DNA of 64,000 nucleotides, from the NCBI GenBank assembly GCA_015680685.1, contig MNCI01003605.1:432437-496436 (forward strand), written 5' to 3'. This document shows positions 11,148 through 24,049 of this stretch, one piece after another. The notes beneath the pieces are model-generated. The model was not told the origin of the DNA, ran no database searches, and saw only the letters and a list, made by a program, of their open reading frames with translations. A program made the position numbers and the translations under genes. Source of the DNA: Gnetum montanum (lineage: Eukaryota; Streptophyta; Gnetopsida; Gnetales; Gnetaceae). Positions within the stretch are counted from its first letter, which is position 1. Each line of letters starts with the position of its first letter.

Positions 11148-11887
11148 TGTAATGACCAAAAACTTTGATGGCTAGAACACTGAGGTCCATGTGTGCATAG
11201 CCTAACCCTAAACCCATGCAAGGGCTTGCTAGAGGTGGAGATGGGGTTCCCTAAATGGTCTAGCTAATCAAATAGTGACTTAGCAAATGCAATGAGGGTG
11301 CAACATGGTTAGCCATAGTGCTGATGCAAAATGGTGTTAAGTGTGCAGGTAATGTTTGTAGTGTTAAAGGTGTTTATGGTGCCAATGATGTCAAGCATAG
11401 TTACAAGTGCCTAAGGGGGGTAGTGTAGTTAAAATTTCCAATCAAGTAGGAAATGTCAATGCATGTAGGCCACCACCTAAGTGTAGTTTTAGGCATAGCT
11501 ATGCGGTAAAATAGTGAAAAATGCACGTGCAAAAAAATGAAAAGAGAGAGAAAGAGAAAGAGAGAGAGAGAGAAGCAAAACACCATCCAAAATGAAGTTA
11601 AGCATAGTTAACACTAAAGGGGGTTAGAAGGTACATGGTGTAGAATAGGCATAGTAGATAGTGTAGTCACAATCTTTGAGGTGTTTAGTCATGAAGACTG
11701 ACATTCTGCCAAGGTGTCTGCATCTATCAAGTTGGCCACTATGGTGTTCCATTGGCTATGAGGGTCTCTGGTAGTTTGCAACTTCACCTCTTCTTGGCTT
11801 GCCAAAATGCCTTTGATTTTCTCCTAAGCACTCCTTAGATTTGCCCAAGACAAAAAATAGCCAACGCCAAAAATGTTGAGGGTGTGA

Positions 11888-11896
11888 CTATTTATA
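11888..11896 (-). promoter_or_regulatory. TATA box of the Tat-Y LTR
   Basis: TATAAATAG on the minus strand, about 800 bases from the LTR start. A related box is seen in the Tat-W 5' LTR near 63618. Confidence 0.65.
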
Positions 11897-12407
11897 GGTT
11901 TAAGGTTAGTGGAAGATGTGGGATGGCTGCCATGTGGTAGAGGGAATGATTTGAACTATGCTCAGTGTAGTCACTATTCTTGTGGTGTATTGCTGGGGCT
12001 AATGGTATTATGCTTTGCTATGCCTTGCCAGCGTCTATGAGACTATGAGACTATGAATATGCTACGAACTGCATGTGCATGTGCTGAGAGGATTGCAAGG
12101 TACCTAAAAGGAATGAAACTTGGAGACTACACTCTAGGACTATGCTCTCCACACTCTCGCATGGGGTCGAGCATAGTTATAATTTTTGGGAAAAAATGGA
12201 CTATATAAAAGGATCATTTTGCTAACTATGCTTGCTAAAGGTGAGTTGGAGCTAAGCTAAGTGGCATTGTTATGCTATGGAGGCTACTAGAGACTATTTT
12301 GGCTAACTACACTTAACTACACTCTAGACTGGAGGAGAGCATAGTTTCACATTTAAAAAAAAAATTACAAAGAATGGCCATGTGTTGACTATGCTCTCCA
12401 CAAGAGG

Positions 12408-12640
12408 CTGACTATGCTCCCAACTAGGGAAGAGCATAGTCTCAACACTTTGAAAAAATTACAAAAACTTGGTCTTCATGCTGACTATGCTATCCACAGG
12501 AGGCTAACTATGCTCTCATCTAGGGGAAAGCATAGTCTCAACACTTCAAAAAAATTTGCAAAAATAGCTTTCATGCTAACTACATTCTTCATGAAAGGTT
12601 AACTACGCTCCCAACTAGGGGAGAGCATAGTCCCAACACT
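12408..12640 (+). repeat. ~96-base tandem repeat in the Tat-Y U3
   Basis: About 2.4 units. Each holds an imperfect inverted pair (ctatgctcccaactagg ... ggagagcatagt) followed by tcaacactt and an A-rich run. Such repeats in U3 often represent enhancer-like or hairpin-forming units; function is not shown. Confidence 0.75.
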
Positions 12641-12690
12641 TAGAACAATTTGTAGTTGGGATGCCATAGTTTGAATTTGGTGGTGTTTCA

Positions 12691-12706
12691 TTACTTCCTC
12701 TTTATC
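12691..12706 (-). other. Polypurine tract of Tat-Y
   Basis: Minus strand ATAAAGAGGAAGTAA directly before the LTR start TGAAAC. The Tat-Z counterpart at 52158-52171 is AACAAAGAGGGGCCAA. Expected role: primer for plus-strand DNA synthesis. Confidence 0.75.
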
Positions 12707-13805
12707 GACATCTAGAGGAGTGGCCTTACAAACATCAACAAAGAATAGCAAAACACCATAATAGACCTGGCACCAACATTACTTTTCCATGAGTGATCTG
12801 ATATCATTGCACCATACTCAAGAATACTATGGATAGTGGTATGCTAAATAGTAGGTGAGAAGTGGAAGTAAAAGGCATACATGATGTGCTTAGGATAAAA
12901 GGAAAGATGAGTTGAAAACAACATGTTATGAAGCAAGGACATCAAGGCTAGTGGTCACCATGGCACTAGGGTGGCTTGCCCTTGAAAACATTGGCCTCTC
13001 ATCGAAGTGCTTGTTAGAGAGTTAAGGTGTAGGTTCAAGGTTGGGCTGGCTACAAAATTGCTTTATTGCTAGGTTGCTTGGGGACATGTTTTTCCCTCTT
13101 TTTTTACTTTTTGATGGGGTGAACCTTCTTTGGCTTCTACATGGTACTAAATGCTTGCTATGAAGTGCTTTTCATCAAGTGAATTACATGTCACTAGATG
13201 GGGTTTGCATTATTATTTGTGAAACTACATCACATCTATACAATAGGTGTTTCCTCCCTAGGATGAATTATGTTACATTTCCCTAGGCTTTGATCATCCA
13301 ACCAAGGCTTCCCATAGGATGATTTATGTTATGTCTACCTTAAGCTATGCAGTTTGACTTAGAGAGCATGCCATGTGGTCATAACACATGAGTGTCAAAA
13401 AGGTTTACAATATTTGTTATGTAAGAGATGGAAGGGTATCGGGATATAGGAGTAGATGTGAATAGGATATAACAAGATAATAGGTATATGCACTCTTGAG
13501 ATGTTTAACTAGTCCAATCATGCACATTAGAGTGATGTGGTGACTTGCTACTATGATGAGATGTGCCTTTGCATGACCGCTTGAGGCTTCATCCTACAAA
13601 CAAAACTTTGAGAAGATAAGAAAATAACACAATACATAAATGCAAATGGACTAAAAATGATAAAATTTAGAAGGCCACATCAACTACACAAATTGCATAG
13701 ATTGCAAGTGCTTTATTTTGGAATTGTAGTGTGTTTGCTTACCTGATGTAGAAGGAAGAAAATGGTTATGCTTGCTAGCTTGCTTGCAAAATCATGAAAA
13801 GTGTT
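12707..13805 (-). other. Tat-Y 3' untranslated region with a probable intron (13594-13742)
   Basis: Non-coding between integrase and LTR. Minus-strand splice-like signals: donor CATCAG|GTAAGC at 13742 and acceptor TTTGTAG|GATGAAGCC at 13594. The acceptor neighbourhood is conserved in Tat-Z (GTTTGCAG|GATGACACC, 51323) and Tat-W (TTTGTAG|GACAAAGCC, 60502), each with an upstream donor. Otherwise no gene. Confidence 0.6.
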
Positions 13806-14215
13806 ATTAATGACTAATCATGAACTCAATTTAAAGTCTTGGTAGATCATGGATTTATTTTAAGTTCCTGGTAGACCATTTTGTGCCACTTTAAAGTCAT
13901 GGTAGACTACTAGCTTAACATCATGGTGGACACATTATGCTAGTTTAATGTCATAACCCAAGGATGAGCTGTGCTAGTTTAGCATCATAGCATATGAATG
14001 TTGTGCTAGTTTAACATCATATTAAATAAATTATGTGTTATTTTATAGTCATAGTGGAACTCTATGCCAGTTTAACATTATAGTAAACAAATGTTGTGCT
14101 AGTTTATAGTCATAGTATACCTCTATGCCAATTTAACATCATAGTAGATGAATGTTGTGTTAGTTTATAGTCATAGCAGACCTCTATGCCATTTTAATAT
14201 CATAGAGAATAAATG
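13806..14215 (-). repeat. Spacer-repeat array (TAAACT type) after Tat-Y integrase
   Basis: About a dozen degenerate units of 25-35 bases. In minus orientation each reads roughly GACTATAAACTAGCAC or GATGTTAAACTAGCAC with variable spacers. The same kind of array follows integrase in Tat-Z (50795-51120) and lies at the matching place in Tat-W (60790-61010). Confidence 0.8.
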
Positions 14216-14254
14216 CTTACCTTGCTTCATGTCATGAGGTGTTTCATGCTAGAT

Positions 14255-17200
14255 ATATTATGGCTTCAAGTGTGAATGGTTTAATGGATTGGCAAACTCA
14301 TTTCCATCTTGATCAGCAAGCTTGAATGCTTCATTGTTGTAGGCCTTAGTGACTAGGAAAGGCCCTTCATAGTTAGCTGAGAATTTATCCATGGGTTTGA
14401 AAACAACCTTAAGAACTAGGTCCCCTTTCCTAATCGAGCAATACTGCTAGTTGTGATGATGCTTTTTCCATTGCCTTTCTTAATACCACTCAATGCAATC
14501 AAGTGTACACATGCACTTCTCCTCTATTAAGTCAAGGTCTATGGTTCTCAACTTGTTATTATAACCTTCATTTATGAAGTTTGAGAGGATTACCTAAAGT
14601 GATGGAACCTACAATTCAAGTGGTAAAACTACTTCAAATCTATAGATGAGGTTATAAGGCATCATACCTATTCCTATTTGATGCATCATGTGGTAGGCCC
14701 AAAGTGTGTAGACTAGCTACTCATGCCCTCATTGTTTGTTGTTGCTTAGAATCTTCTTGAGGAGGTTGATGATGACCTTATTGGTGGCCTCTTCTTGGTC
14801 ATTTTTTTGAGGGTAGTATGCTAATGAAAAGGAGAGTTTGATGCCAAAGTGCTCACAAAAGGCTTTCATTTTAGTACTACTAAATTATGGTTCATTGTCT
14901 ATCACTATGGTCATGGGCAAGCTGAAACGGGTCACTGTGTTGTCCAACATGAACTTGCAAACCTACTACAATGTCATCTTCCCAAGGGGAATATCTTCAA
15001 CCCACTTGGTAAAGTATTTCATTATGATTATTATGAAGCTATTCCCTGGGAATGACTTAGGTGTTATGGGTCTGATGATGTTTAGGCCCTAGTGTTAAAA
15101 TGACCACATGATTTAAGTTGTATGCAATTCAATTGGTGACACATGTAATAGGTTACTATGCCATTGATAAGTGTTACATGTTTTGAATTTCGAGACACAA
15201 TTACTTTCCATGTAGGGCCAATAGTAGCCTAGCTATCTAATTTTTGCAGCCATTGTCCTAGGTGCTATGTGAGCTCTGCACAATCCTTCATGGACCTGAT
15301 AAATGATTGTTTTTGCTTCATTTTTGCTTATGCAAGTTAGTAGTATGCAATCGTAGGATCTACAACATAACTTGTTATCTCCTATGATGATGTACTACTG
15401 CAAACATTTTTGTACTACATCCTTTTGAGTAGCAGTTAAGTGTTGCAAAGGCTCACCTTATAGAATGTACACCTTGATATTGCCATACCACTATTTTGCA
15501 TGGGTGGTGTTGACTATGGCTATGCATACATCTTCGATGGTTTGCATGATAGGTGCAATGTAATTTTCGACTGAGGTGGATAATGTGTTGAACTTTCTAG
15601 GCACTATGCTAAGGGCTAATGTTGCAAGTGCATCAGTAATGACATTTTTGCTTCAAGGGACATGTTGGACATTAGTAACTACAAAGTGTTGGAGTAAGTG
15701 TCTTGCCAAGTCACAATAAGGCTATAAGTGTTATGCTTTACAAGCATAGAATTCTATTACTTGATTCACCACTAGTTGTAAATCACCTCAGATTACTATG
15801 TGTTGAATCCCTAGGTCACATGCTGCAAGGATGCCTCAAAGGAGACATTCATACTCTGAAACATTGTTGGTGCAAGGAAATGCACAATGATATGCAAAAG
15901 ATCAGATCTCCCCAAAGGGAAACATGATAATAGCAGTAGCACTCCCCCTCAAGAGGTTGAGGCTCTATCAAAATGTGAGTGCCTCATAGTTATTAGGTAC
16001 TTGGCTAATGCTACTAATGTGCTCATCTAGAAACTTAGAGTCTATGGTAGCTTGATCATCTACTAGTGAAGCCATAAGTTGTCTGGCTATAGCTTAACCT
16101 TTCATTGAGGATTGCATAACATAATGTAGGTCAAACTCTATCATTATTACTTTCCACCATGCAATGTAACTACTTTCATAAATATTTTTTGTTATAGCTC
16201 GAAGTATGTTGTTCTTGCAAATGATGTTAACTTGGCTATAGAAGAGTTAATTCCTTCCCTTCTTAGTGACAAGACTAGGGAAAGGCAATACTTCTCCACA
16301 TCATTGTATCTCGTTTCATGGGCTACTAATGCATGGCTTAGGTAGTAGATCGAGACCTCTATGCCATCATCTTACTTTTGACAAAGTAGAGAAGTGATGG
16401 ACAGGTTGGAAGTAACAAGATAGATATAAAAAGGCTTATCTTATTATGGAGGGTGAACCCTAGGTAGTTGTGCTAACTCTTGCTTAATTTTGTGAAATGT
16501 TTTTTGACATTCAACTATCCACTTGAAGTGGGCTCCTTTCTTGAGCAAATGTTGCATTGATTACAACTTCTCAATTATCTGGGTGATAAACATGCATATA
16601 AATTATATTCTACCCTACAAGTCTTGTAGCTCATTAAGGTTAGTCGATGATGCTAAATTGGTTATGGCCTCAACCTTGTCAAGATCTATGCATATACCTG
16701 CTTCAAATACTATAAAGCCAAGCATCCTACCCNCAAGTTATGCTGAACTAGTGCTTAGGGTTCATCCTAATCTAGTTGTAGCTCAAGAACCCATCCATGA
16801 AGGACAACAAGGAATGTCCAACCATGGTATCAATTAATTGATCAATACTAGGCAATGAGAAATTGTCTTTGATGGTTACCTTGTTTAGGTCCCAGAAGTC
16901 TATGCAAATGCATATACTTCCATTTTTCTTATGTACAACTACAATGTTGGAGACCTAGTCTACATAGTCAATAGCTTGGATGAAACTAGTTTTGTAAAGC
17001 TTGGTGATCTCATCATAGATTGCCAATGCCACCTTAGGTCTGACCTAGTGCACTTTCTACTTAACTGGTTTGATGCAAACAGGATGATGTTATGTTAGAA
17101 TAACCAAGGATCTAGACCCAACATGTCCTCATATGAATTATGTTATCATCAAGTACTCTAGTGATTTATTTAACATAGTAAGATTCTAGCGAGGAGCTTA

Positions 17201-17444
17201 ATTTTAGTGTTTTCTCCTCATCATTATGTGTTGCCACAAGGATCTTGAGAAGGGGATCCTCTATGACATCCCCTACCTCTAGGTTGAGGGAATTAACTAG
17301 ATGGTCTGGCCAATCTAGTGGTGTCTCTACGGATGCTATGCACTCATTGTAGGCTATAGGCTCAAGGTCTAGGCAATGAGGGTCATTGCATCACTTAATG
17401 TCACCACGAGGCCCTATGAGGACCAAAGGTAAGAAGATCTGCTC
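14255..17444 (-). pseudogene. Tat-Y pol (RT, RNase H, integrase)
   Basis: Decayed copy of the pol seen intact-frame in Tat-Z. It starts at a probable 3' splice site (ATGCAG|GAGCAG). RT is recognisable at about 16975-16740 (VVVHKKNGSICICIDFWDLN, then SLPSIDQLID), but jumps from YN-IRMNPKH straight to DAWLYS. About 300 bases holding the Y.DD box are therefore deleted. RNase H and the zinc-binding integrase head follow (VHEGLCRAHIAPRTMAAKI, LGYYWPYMES), then a full core (IIIMKYFTKWVED, IVIDNEP, KAFCEHFGIKLS) and the C-terminal module (KFSANYEGPFLVTKAYNNEA). Stops and frameshifts are numerous. Confidence 0.85.
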
Positions 17445-19433
17445 CTGCATAGCCATGTCGTGTTCCTATGAAATGAACCAAAAAAATGTCAAGTGGCACC
17501 TATTTCTAAAGTTAATATGCACAAATGGAAAAAGTAATGTAATTAAATTTACTTAAATATGCATTTAAGTTACTATGGAAGGTAAAGATTTTTGTGCTAA
17601 TTTTGGGCCTCAACAGGCCATATGCATCCTAGTTTTAGGTCTTAGTAGACTATGAATACACCAAACATGCTATTCTAGAGAGAGCTAGTCATTCTTAGGG
17701 AATGGAACTGGCTTACATGTTTGTAGGGGGACGAAAAATCATCTTTTTGGACTAACTATGGATGACTACACTCTCACCCAACTATGCTCTCCACTGGGCA
17801 TTTGGTGTGGAGCATAGTCCTAGATTGGTGGATCATTAAATGACCCTAAGAGGGGTTATAAGCACAATTTTACCATAGTAACTTATCATTTTTTCCATTT
17901 CACCACAACATTTGGAGCATAATATTGCTAATTTTTCTACCTTTGCTCTTAATGGAGAGTGTAGCTAGAGGAAGGATGACATGCTAGAGTCAACACCTTC
18001 ACCTAGGGCCAGTAAACATTGCCGAGGGAGAGAGACTATTGAGCTACCTGTTGTAGGTGCACATAGAAGAAAGGAGGCCATCCACATAAACTAGTTACAT
18101 CAACTATGCTATCCTCTTTTTTCTTTGTTTTCTATTTCTTTTTTTCTGATTTATTGAGGGTTTTAAGGCTTTAGGAAGTGTAGTCCCATAGCAACACCCA
18201 TGCATCCTACTATGGCAATGGCTACCATGGCTATGTGCTATTTGTAGGATGGCATGGTAGCAGGGAGGGCATGGTGGCAAGGAGTCACTACATGTGAGGG
18301 TTTTTTTGTACAGGAAGATTCCTACATAGGTGGGTTTTTTGTACCACACTAAATAGCATGGTTGCACATATATTGGGGTGCACATAGGGTTTCAGCACAT
18401 GCAAGGTTTTGAGGGCTATAGGGGTTGAGCATTTTGCAGGGTTTGGGGGTTGTGGGGCTTAGGGACCCTCCCGACACATGTCGTGGTGCAGTCACAAGAG
18501 GCATGGCCATGATTGCGCAATGTGGTGCAACTGTAGGGAACTATGGCTATCATTGTACATCGTATGTTTTTTCATCATTTTATTTTTCTATGTATTTTTT
18601 TGTTTCTAAGAGGTTCAAGGGTTAATGTCTCATGCATCACACATCATGATGTAGCCATGGGGGCCATGGCCACCATCGCACTCCATGCAACGTGACTATG
18701 GTCACTGCTAAGGTCTCAGCAATGGTGGGAGGGGACACTATGGTGGACATGGCAATGGTAGGGTTCTACTATGTTTTCTTCATTCTATTTTTGTCTCCAG
18801 GAATAAAGCTTAGGACCTCAGGCATTATGCACCATGGTGTAGCCATGGGAGCTGTGGTTGCCATTACACTCCATGGCATGGCCACAGGGGCTATAGCTAC
18901 GATTAATGTCAAGGCACGTGTTGTTGTTTTTTTGTTTTGTGGGAAGCAGTAGAGGTGTGACCTACCACAATGATGGGGGAAATGTGGGGCCCAATTAGGC
19001 ATGATGGGCATGACACCATGGGGAGACTATGCTCTCCATGGCCATGGGACTACACTCTCTATGCATTGAGAACATAGTTTGCTAAGTGTTTGCTAAAATA
19101 CCTATTTTGTTTTGCCTAGTGTTTGCCAAAATGTTTATTTTTTTTGGACTACAATCTCCACTAGGGTATTCTAGAGTCAGTAGAAATCATGTTAACTATG
19201 CATTATGCTAAACTTGCAAAATGTAGTGCTAAGCCTGTAAAAAACATATTATACCCTAGTGAGTGCCAGGTGCATTGAATGAGTGAAGAAATTTCCTACA
19301 CTTATATGGCCCTAGGATGTATCATCAAAATTTTCCTTTTTCTAATTTATGTCAATAATTTATAATATTTATATCAAAATTTTACATCTATGCATGTATA
19401 CTAATGCTTTTCCTATTTCTTGTCAATTGTAAG
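17445..19433 (+). other. Region between Tat-Y pol and the antisense gene; probable antisense leader
   Basis: No convincing long frame. It contains ACTATGCTCTCC / ACTACACTCTC words (17745-17830, 19020-19200) like those of the Tat-Y LTR, and a degenerate TAAACT-type stretch near 17590-17660. 18170-18950 is a GC-richer low-complexity block of ccatgg/atggc words. In Tat-Z the matching interval holds the antisense promoter, leader and first exon. I could not find a clear TATA box or exon 1 here. Confidence 0.5.
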
Positions 19434-22400
19434 GTGCTACTAAAGCCCGTTCTGATAGTGGTTGAGCTTATGGGCATCCTATGCTGCATGAGTGAACCCA
19501 TCCCTAACACACCTATGCTAGAGATGTGAGTAGACCATTAAGTGATGTGGTTTTAGCAAGGATCTTAGGAGTTCTTAGAATACCTATTGTAGTAATTCAA
19601 TGTGATCATGTGGTCACACTTGGTAGTGAAGGCTGCTAGTGCCATTACTAAGACGTTGTTACTCAAGGCTAACCAAAGCATCCTAAAGATAATCTTAGAT
19701 GAGCCCACTGCATACATTGATGGGGCATGGGGTTTAGCCAAAGGTCCTAGGGATATTCAATAGTTATCTAGGGTATGGAACATGATAGAGTTTGCTTATT
19801 ACAATAAGAGCAACATCCTTTCTATCACACAGGGGGTGCATACCTTATTCTAAAACACACCTAGAAGCATCTACTATGCCAAAGGGTAAATTTTATTATG
19901 GATCTCATAGTGTTTTATGCTACTCGCTCATGTTAAATTACTAATGGCTCATGGTTAATGCTAGGTTCAGAGTTGATGAGGAGGGCTTGCATGATGAGGC
20001 AAATGCTCTAGCCTTAACCTGTACTACCTTGGAGGTATTCTCATCATGCAAAAATGTTTGAGCAACCATGATTGAGTAAGTGGGGAACCATCTGGAGGCC
20101 TACATTTCTCAATAATGAAGAGCTTATGAGTGATGCAAGACCCATGACTGGTTAGATGAGGAGTAGGCTGCTAGTGAAATTGAAACTAAGGAGGTGTTTG
20201 TAACACCATTCCTATCTCACACCCCATTTGTGCCATGTACATATCTATGTTTTGGCTCATGTGCTTGCTTGTGTATTCCTTTCAATTTGCCTCATTTGCA
20301 TGATGTTAACACTATTTTGCTTTGTGTTACAATAGTAGTTGCCTTAGCCTAGGTGATAGTGGTCACCACGAGTCACATAGAGGCCACCCTCATCATGAAA
20401 TATGAAGATGTAGAGGATGCATAACACTAGCTATGCCACAAAGCACTAGATGTGTTAATGGCTCAGCTAACACATGTTGGGTTAATGGACCTATTCTTGG
20501 CCCTTAGTTTTGGTATCTTAGTGGCTGAAATGGTTACCATCATCAACTTCTTTAGTAGAAACATTAAGTAGCTTGTCACTCATGTGCGTGGTGTGATGGT
20601 AGTGCTAGACCTCAGCAAAGCCTTCTTTGCTAATCTCTTTGGCATTCCTACTGACAGCTCAACAATTGTCGATAAGGCTAGTAGGAAGGTGGAATGTAGA
20701 GAGGATATCAAGGACTAGTTGAGGGCCACTCAATCTTCCAAAGGCATATCAATGAAATATGTGATAGTACCTAAGGTGTGGAAGCTCTATCCTCTATTTC
20801 GTGCTCATTCCTTTCCAAAGTTGCTTTTCGAAGGAAAGATCTTAGGGGTCAAATAGTCATGGGTGATAAAAGAGGTGCTTCTAGATGGTATCATGTTCAA
20901 ATGGAACACATACATAGCCATTAGCCTACATGTAGAGATTTCTAAACCTTGATTCAACCTCTAGGTGAGGTCCCACATCCATTTTGCATTCTTCAAAGGA
21001 TACCTATGAAGGTTCGTAGAGCTTTTGATCATGCAAGATGATGGACGATTGGTGGTGCAAGACCATGAGTAGCTCTCCAAGTTGTGGATCAAGCATATGT
21101 TTTCAACCAAATTCATGCAAGATTCCCCATAGGAGATTGATGAGTCATTATCAGTAATGACCAAGGAACCCATGGGGCATTCACATTATTCATGTGATAG
21201 TGTGGGTGAGGGTCCTCCAGTTGGCATTGAGGATGTAAGCAAGATGAATTGCTACATAGTAGAGATGATGGGGCCATCTAAGGCCAAGATCAAGAGGTCA
21301 TGTCCCTAAGTGAAGCTACCACTAAGATTAGGAAGCTAGGTGGCAAAAGGATTTGCATCAAGCCACAAATCTTGCATGTAGATGTTGTAGGTTACTATGT
21401 GTAGAGTTTTAGATGCCTTAGTTACATTTATGTATATATTATTATTTTTATGTTTTTTTTTTCTTTTTCTATATTTTTGATTAGCTAATGATGTGCTATA
21501 TCTGCATGCGTGTCAATTGCAAGAAAAGAAGAGAGGACTGTAAGAGAAGCGATCAAGGTGGTAGTGAAGGAAGCACCTCCTCAAGCTAAGGAGGAGATGG
21601 CTCATGAAGATAAGCTTCATGAGGTAGTAGAGGCCCTCTAACAATTAGAAGAAGAGGAGTTGCTCCACCCTGATGGGGGTGATTTTGACACTTTGTTTGA
21701 TGGTACATGGCTAGGTGAGCCCCTTGCACTCACACCTAAGGGCTTGTTAGGTAATCAACTTGTATTGCCATCTATATTCCCTTGTTTGTCCTAGTATCTT
21801 TAGTTGTTAGGCCATATGCTAATTGCATCATTTTATTATAGTATTAGATATTCCTACCAACAGTCTCACATCTACCTACTACATGGAACTATGGGTAGAT
21901 ATGCCAAATAAATTTGGCTTCATGGAAGGCATTGTTAAGGCATGGTGGACTACTTATTACAAATAAATGTAGAGCTAGGTATGAGAGCAATGTCATTCTA
22001 CTCTATGTTATCTTGTTTACTACTTAAATGCTTAGTTTTTGACTAATATTGATTGGTTGTTGTATGCTTATAGGTCTTAAGCTATAGTGGTATTCAAGTA
22101 ACGTGGCCAAGGTGGACACCTTGCTTCACCTTCCTCCCAAAGTTGATTAGGTGCCTTGTCATATGTATGAGACATCGAAAAAGTGCATGATTTCTTCTAC
22201 AAAGGTGTTGTGAATTTACAGGCATGAGCTATAAGAAAGGGTGACTAGCCAAGATGAGAAGATCAAGGATCTTCAATCTAGATATGACTTCATAGTGGCT
22301 AGATCACGGGGATATGGCACTTGGCATACCTTTGAGATTGAGTATGCTAGATATTTGATTGCTTTTAAAGGTAAGAATGAGGTTGCATGGGAACTGGTAG

Positions 22401-23040
22401 AGAAACAGCTCCAAATGGATTTGCTTGCTCAAAATAATCAAGATTGGAATAATTATAGCACAAAGGTTTATTGGTGGGGATAGATGCAAAAGAATCACAA
22501 GCATCAGTGAAAGTAAGAGCATGATGCATACCTGTGATGGTACAAGGAGGAGTTTACCAAACATTGCTACCTTGAGATGTTTCTTGAGGTGACCAACTAG
22601 AAGTAGGCATATGAATTATTCATGAAGAGTACAGTCATGAGTGACTCTCTCATGAGATAGATTATCACCCCCTCCGAAGAGGCCTCTTCTACTACATTTT
22701 TCATAAAGCCACCTACATGGATCATCATGGACAAAGGAAAGACCCTTGCAGGTATTGACTTTGGCCAAGAAGATTGGACGTAACTTTTGGAAGTCGAGAT
22801 CTTCCATTGCTTGGAGGTCAACCTTGGAAAGTTACCTTTAGAACTCATTGATGTAGGACCCTCCTAGGTTAGTTAGTTTTTCATGCTTTTTATGTTTTGA
22901 GTTAGCTTGTATAATGCATGCTTGATTACTAATTGTGCATATTTTTTTATTGGTTGTGGTAAGTACCGGATGATGCTATAGGCCCCAATGACCCAGTGGA
23001 GGAAGTAGAACCTCCACCCCCACCTAGCACTACTAGTTGA
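19434..23040 (+). pseudogene. Tat-Y antisense multi-exon gene (opposite strand to gag-pol)
   Basis: Homologue of the Tat-Z antisense gene. Exons supported by similarity and GT-AG borders: 19434-19885, 19965-20193, 20339-21386, 21533-21714, 21848-21978, 22074-22867 and 22964-23040. Lengths are 452, 229, 1048, 182, 131, 794 and 77, against 450, 269, 1041, 234, 195, 786 and 102 in Tat-Z. Shared signatures: IVVELMG and SNILSITQGVHTLF (FCP1-like exon), THDWLDEE, ANLFGIPTD, YPLFRAHSFPK, KDLQSRYDFIVARS, and an acidic/proline C-terminus ending PPPPPSTTS. Many stops. The gene lies between protease and pol, read towards the protease. The function of most of the protein is unknown. Confidence 0.85.
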
Positions 23041-23269
23041 GCATGATTAGATGTACCTCCAACCTAGCTTTTTTTTTTTTTGCTACATTTTGCTATATGA
23101 TGCTATTCATGCTATGTATTTTTGTTCATATTACAATTTCTATGGATAATTATGTGCTAAGTGTAATGTATAAACTTTTATCCCTATATGGTGACTTTAT
23201 CACATTTGCTATGCTTATAATGTAACCTATGCTAACATTGTTACATGAAGAATTAATGCACTATCCTAG
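23041..23269. other. Short AT-rich spacer after the antisense gene
   Basis: Downstream of the antisense stop, with an 11-base poly-T run at 23072. Expected place for its polyadenylation. No other feature seen. Confidence 0.4.
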
Positions 23270-23645
23270 AATTGAGCAATGATAGTGATGCTCAACCATT
23301 ACAGGCCATAGTGAGTGTGTTTTTAGCATAAAGCCTTGATGGGCCCCATGCATGTTTAAGGCCATAGGGGGAGGGTATATGCTAGTTTTTGGCCATTTCA
23401 AGCCATGTGTTGCTAGTTTTAAGGCTATAGCGGGTCAAGGTGGTAGTTTAAGGGCATTTTGGACTACAATGAGAGGATTAAAGGTAATAGTTTAAGGCCA
23501 TTTTGGGCCACAATAATAGTTTTAGGCCATTCTAGGCCACAATGATAGTTTAGGATCATTTTGGGCTATTGGGATAGTTTAAAGGTCATAGTTTGAGGCC
23601 ATTCTAAGCCATAGAAATAGTTTAAGGCCATTCTGGACCACGTAC
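23270..23645 (-). repeat. Spacer-repeat array between Tat-Y protease and antisense gene
   Basis: On the plus strand, roughly ten units of the form gtttaaggccattttgggccacaa. On the minus strand these read GGCCCAAAATGGCCTTAAACTA, nearly identical in form to Tat-Z units at 42177-42232. The array separates the convergent ends of gag-protease and the antisense gene. Confidence 0.8.
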
Positions 23646-24049
23646 TACTATCTCTCTTTACTTTCTATGATTTTTACTTTTACAATTTCTATGAATTTTG
23701 ACATTTTTCATGCATCAACATAATAACTACAAAAGGGTTAGCTAAATGAGTGAATGCATAAATAGAGTAGATGAATGCGTAAAAAAAGTAAATAAATGTG
23801 TAACAAAAAAGCAAACAGGTGCATAATCTAAGTAACCAAGTTACGTGCAAGTAACATAATACCATGCTAATCTATGCGAAACAAATGCAATGTAAGAAAA
23901 AGGTACAATACATGGTGCATAGAAGTGAAAGGCAAGTAGGCACCTAGCACATTTTTGGCTAAGGGGTACCTTAATCATGCATTTTCTTCCTAACCTGATG
24001 TGGGTTAGGGGGCATGTAGGTTCTGGATTGTACTATCCGATAGTCTTCT

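Larger units (their letters stand above)
11148..12690 (-). repeat. Tat-Y 3' LTR
   Basis: 1543 bases. In minus orientation it starts TGAAACACCACCAAATTC, after a purine tract matching that of Tat-Z, and ends ggtcattaca. Homologous copies: 32886-33117 plus 57982-58261, 58262-59596 and 63360-64000. The U3 part carries many ACTATGCTC / GAGCATAGT words, seemingly decayed forms of the TACGCT words of Tat-Z. Confidence 0.85.

Noticed and set aside
18104-19011. Several frames in the GC-richer block between Tat-Y pol and the antisense gene
   Set aside because: Low-complexity ccatgg/atggc repeats; no homology with the Tat-Z counterpart region.
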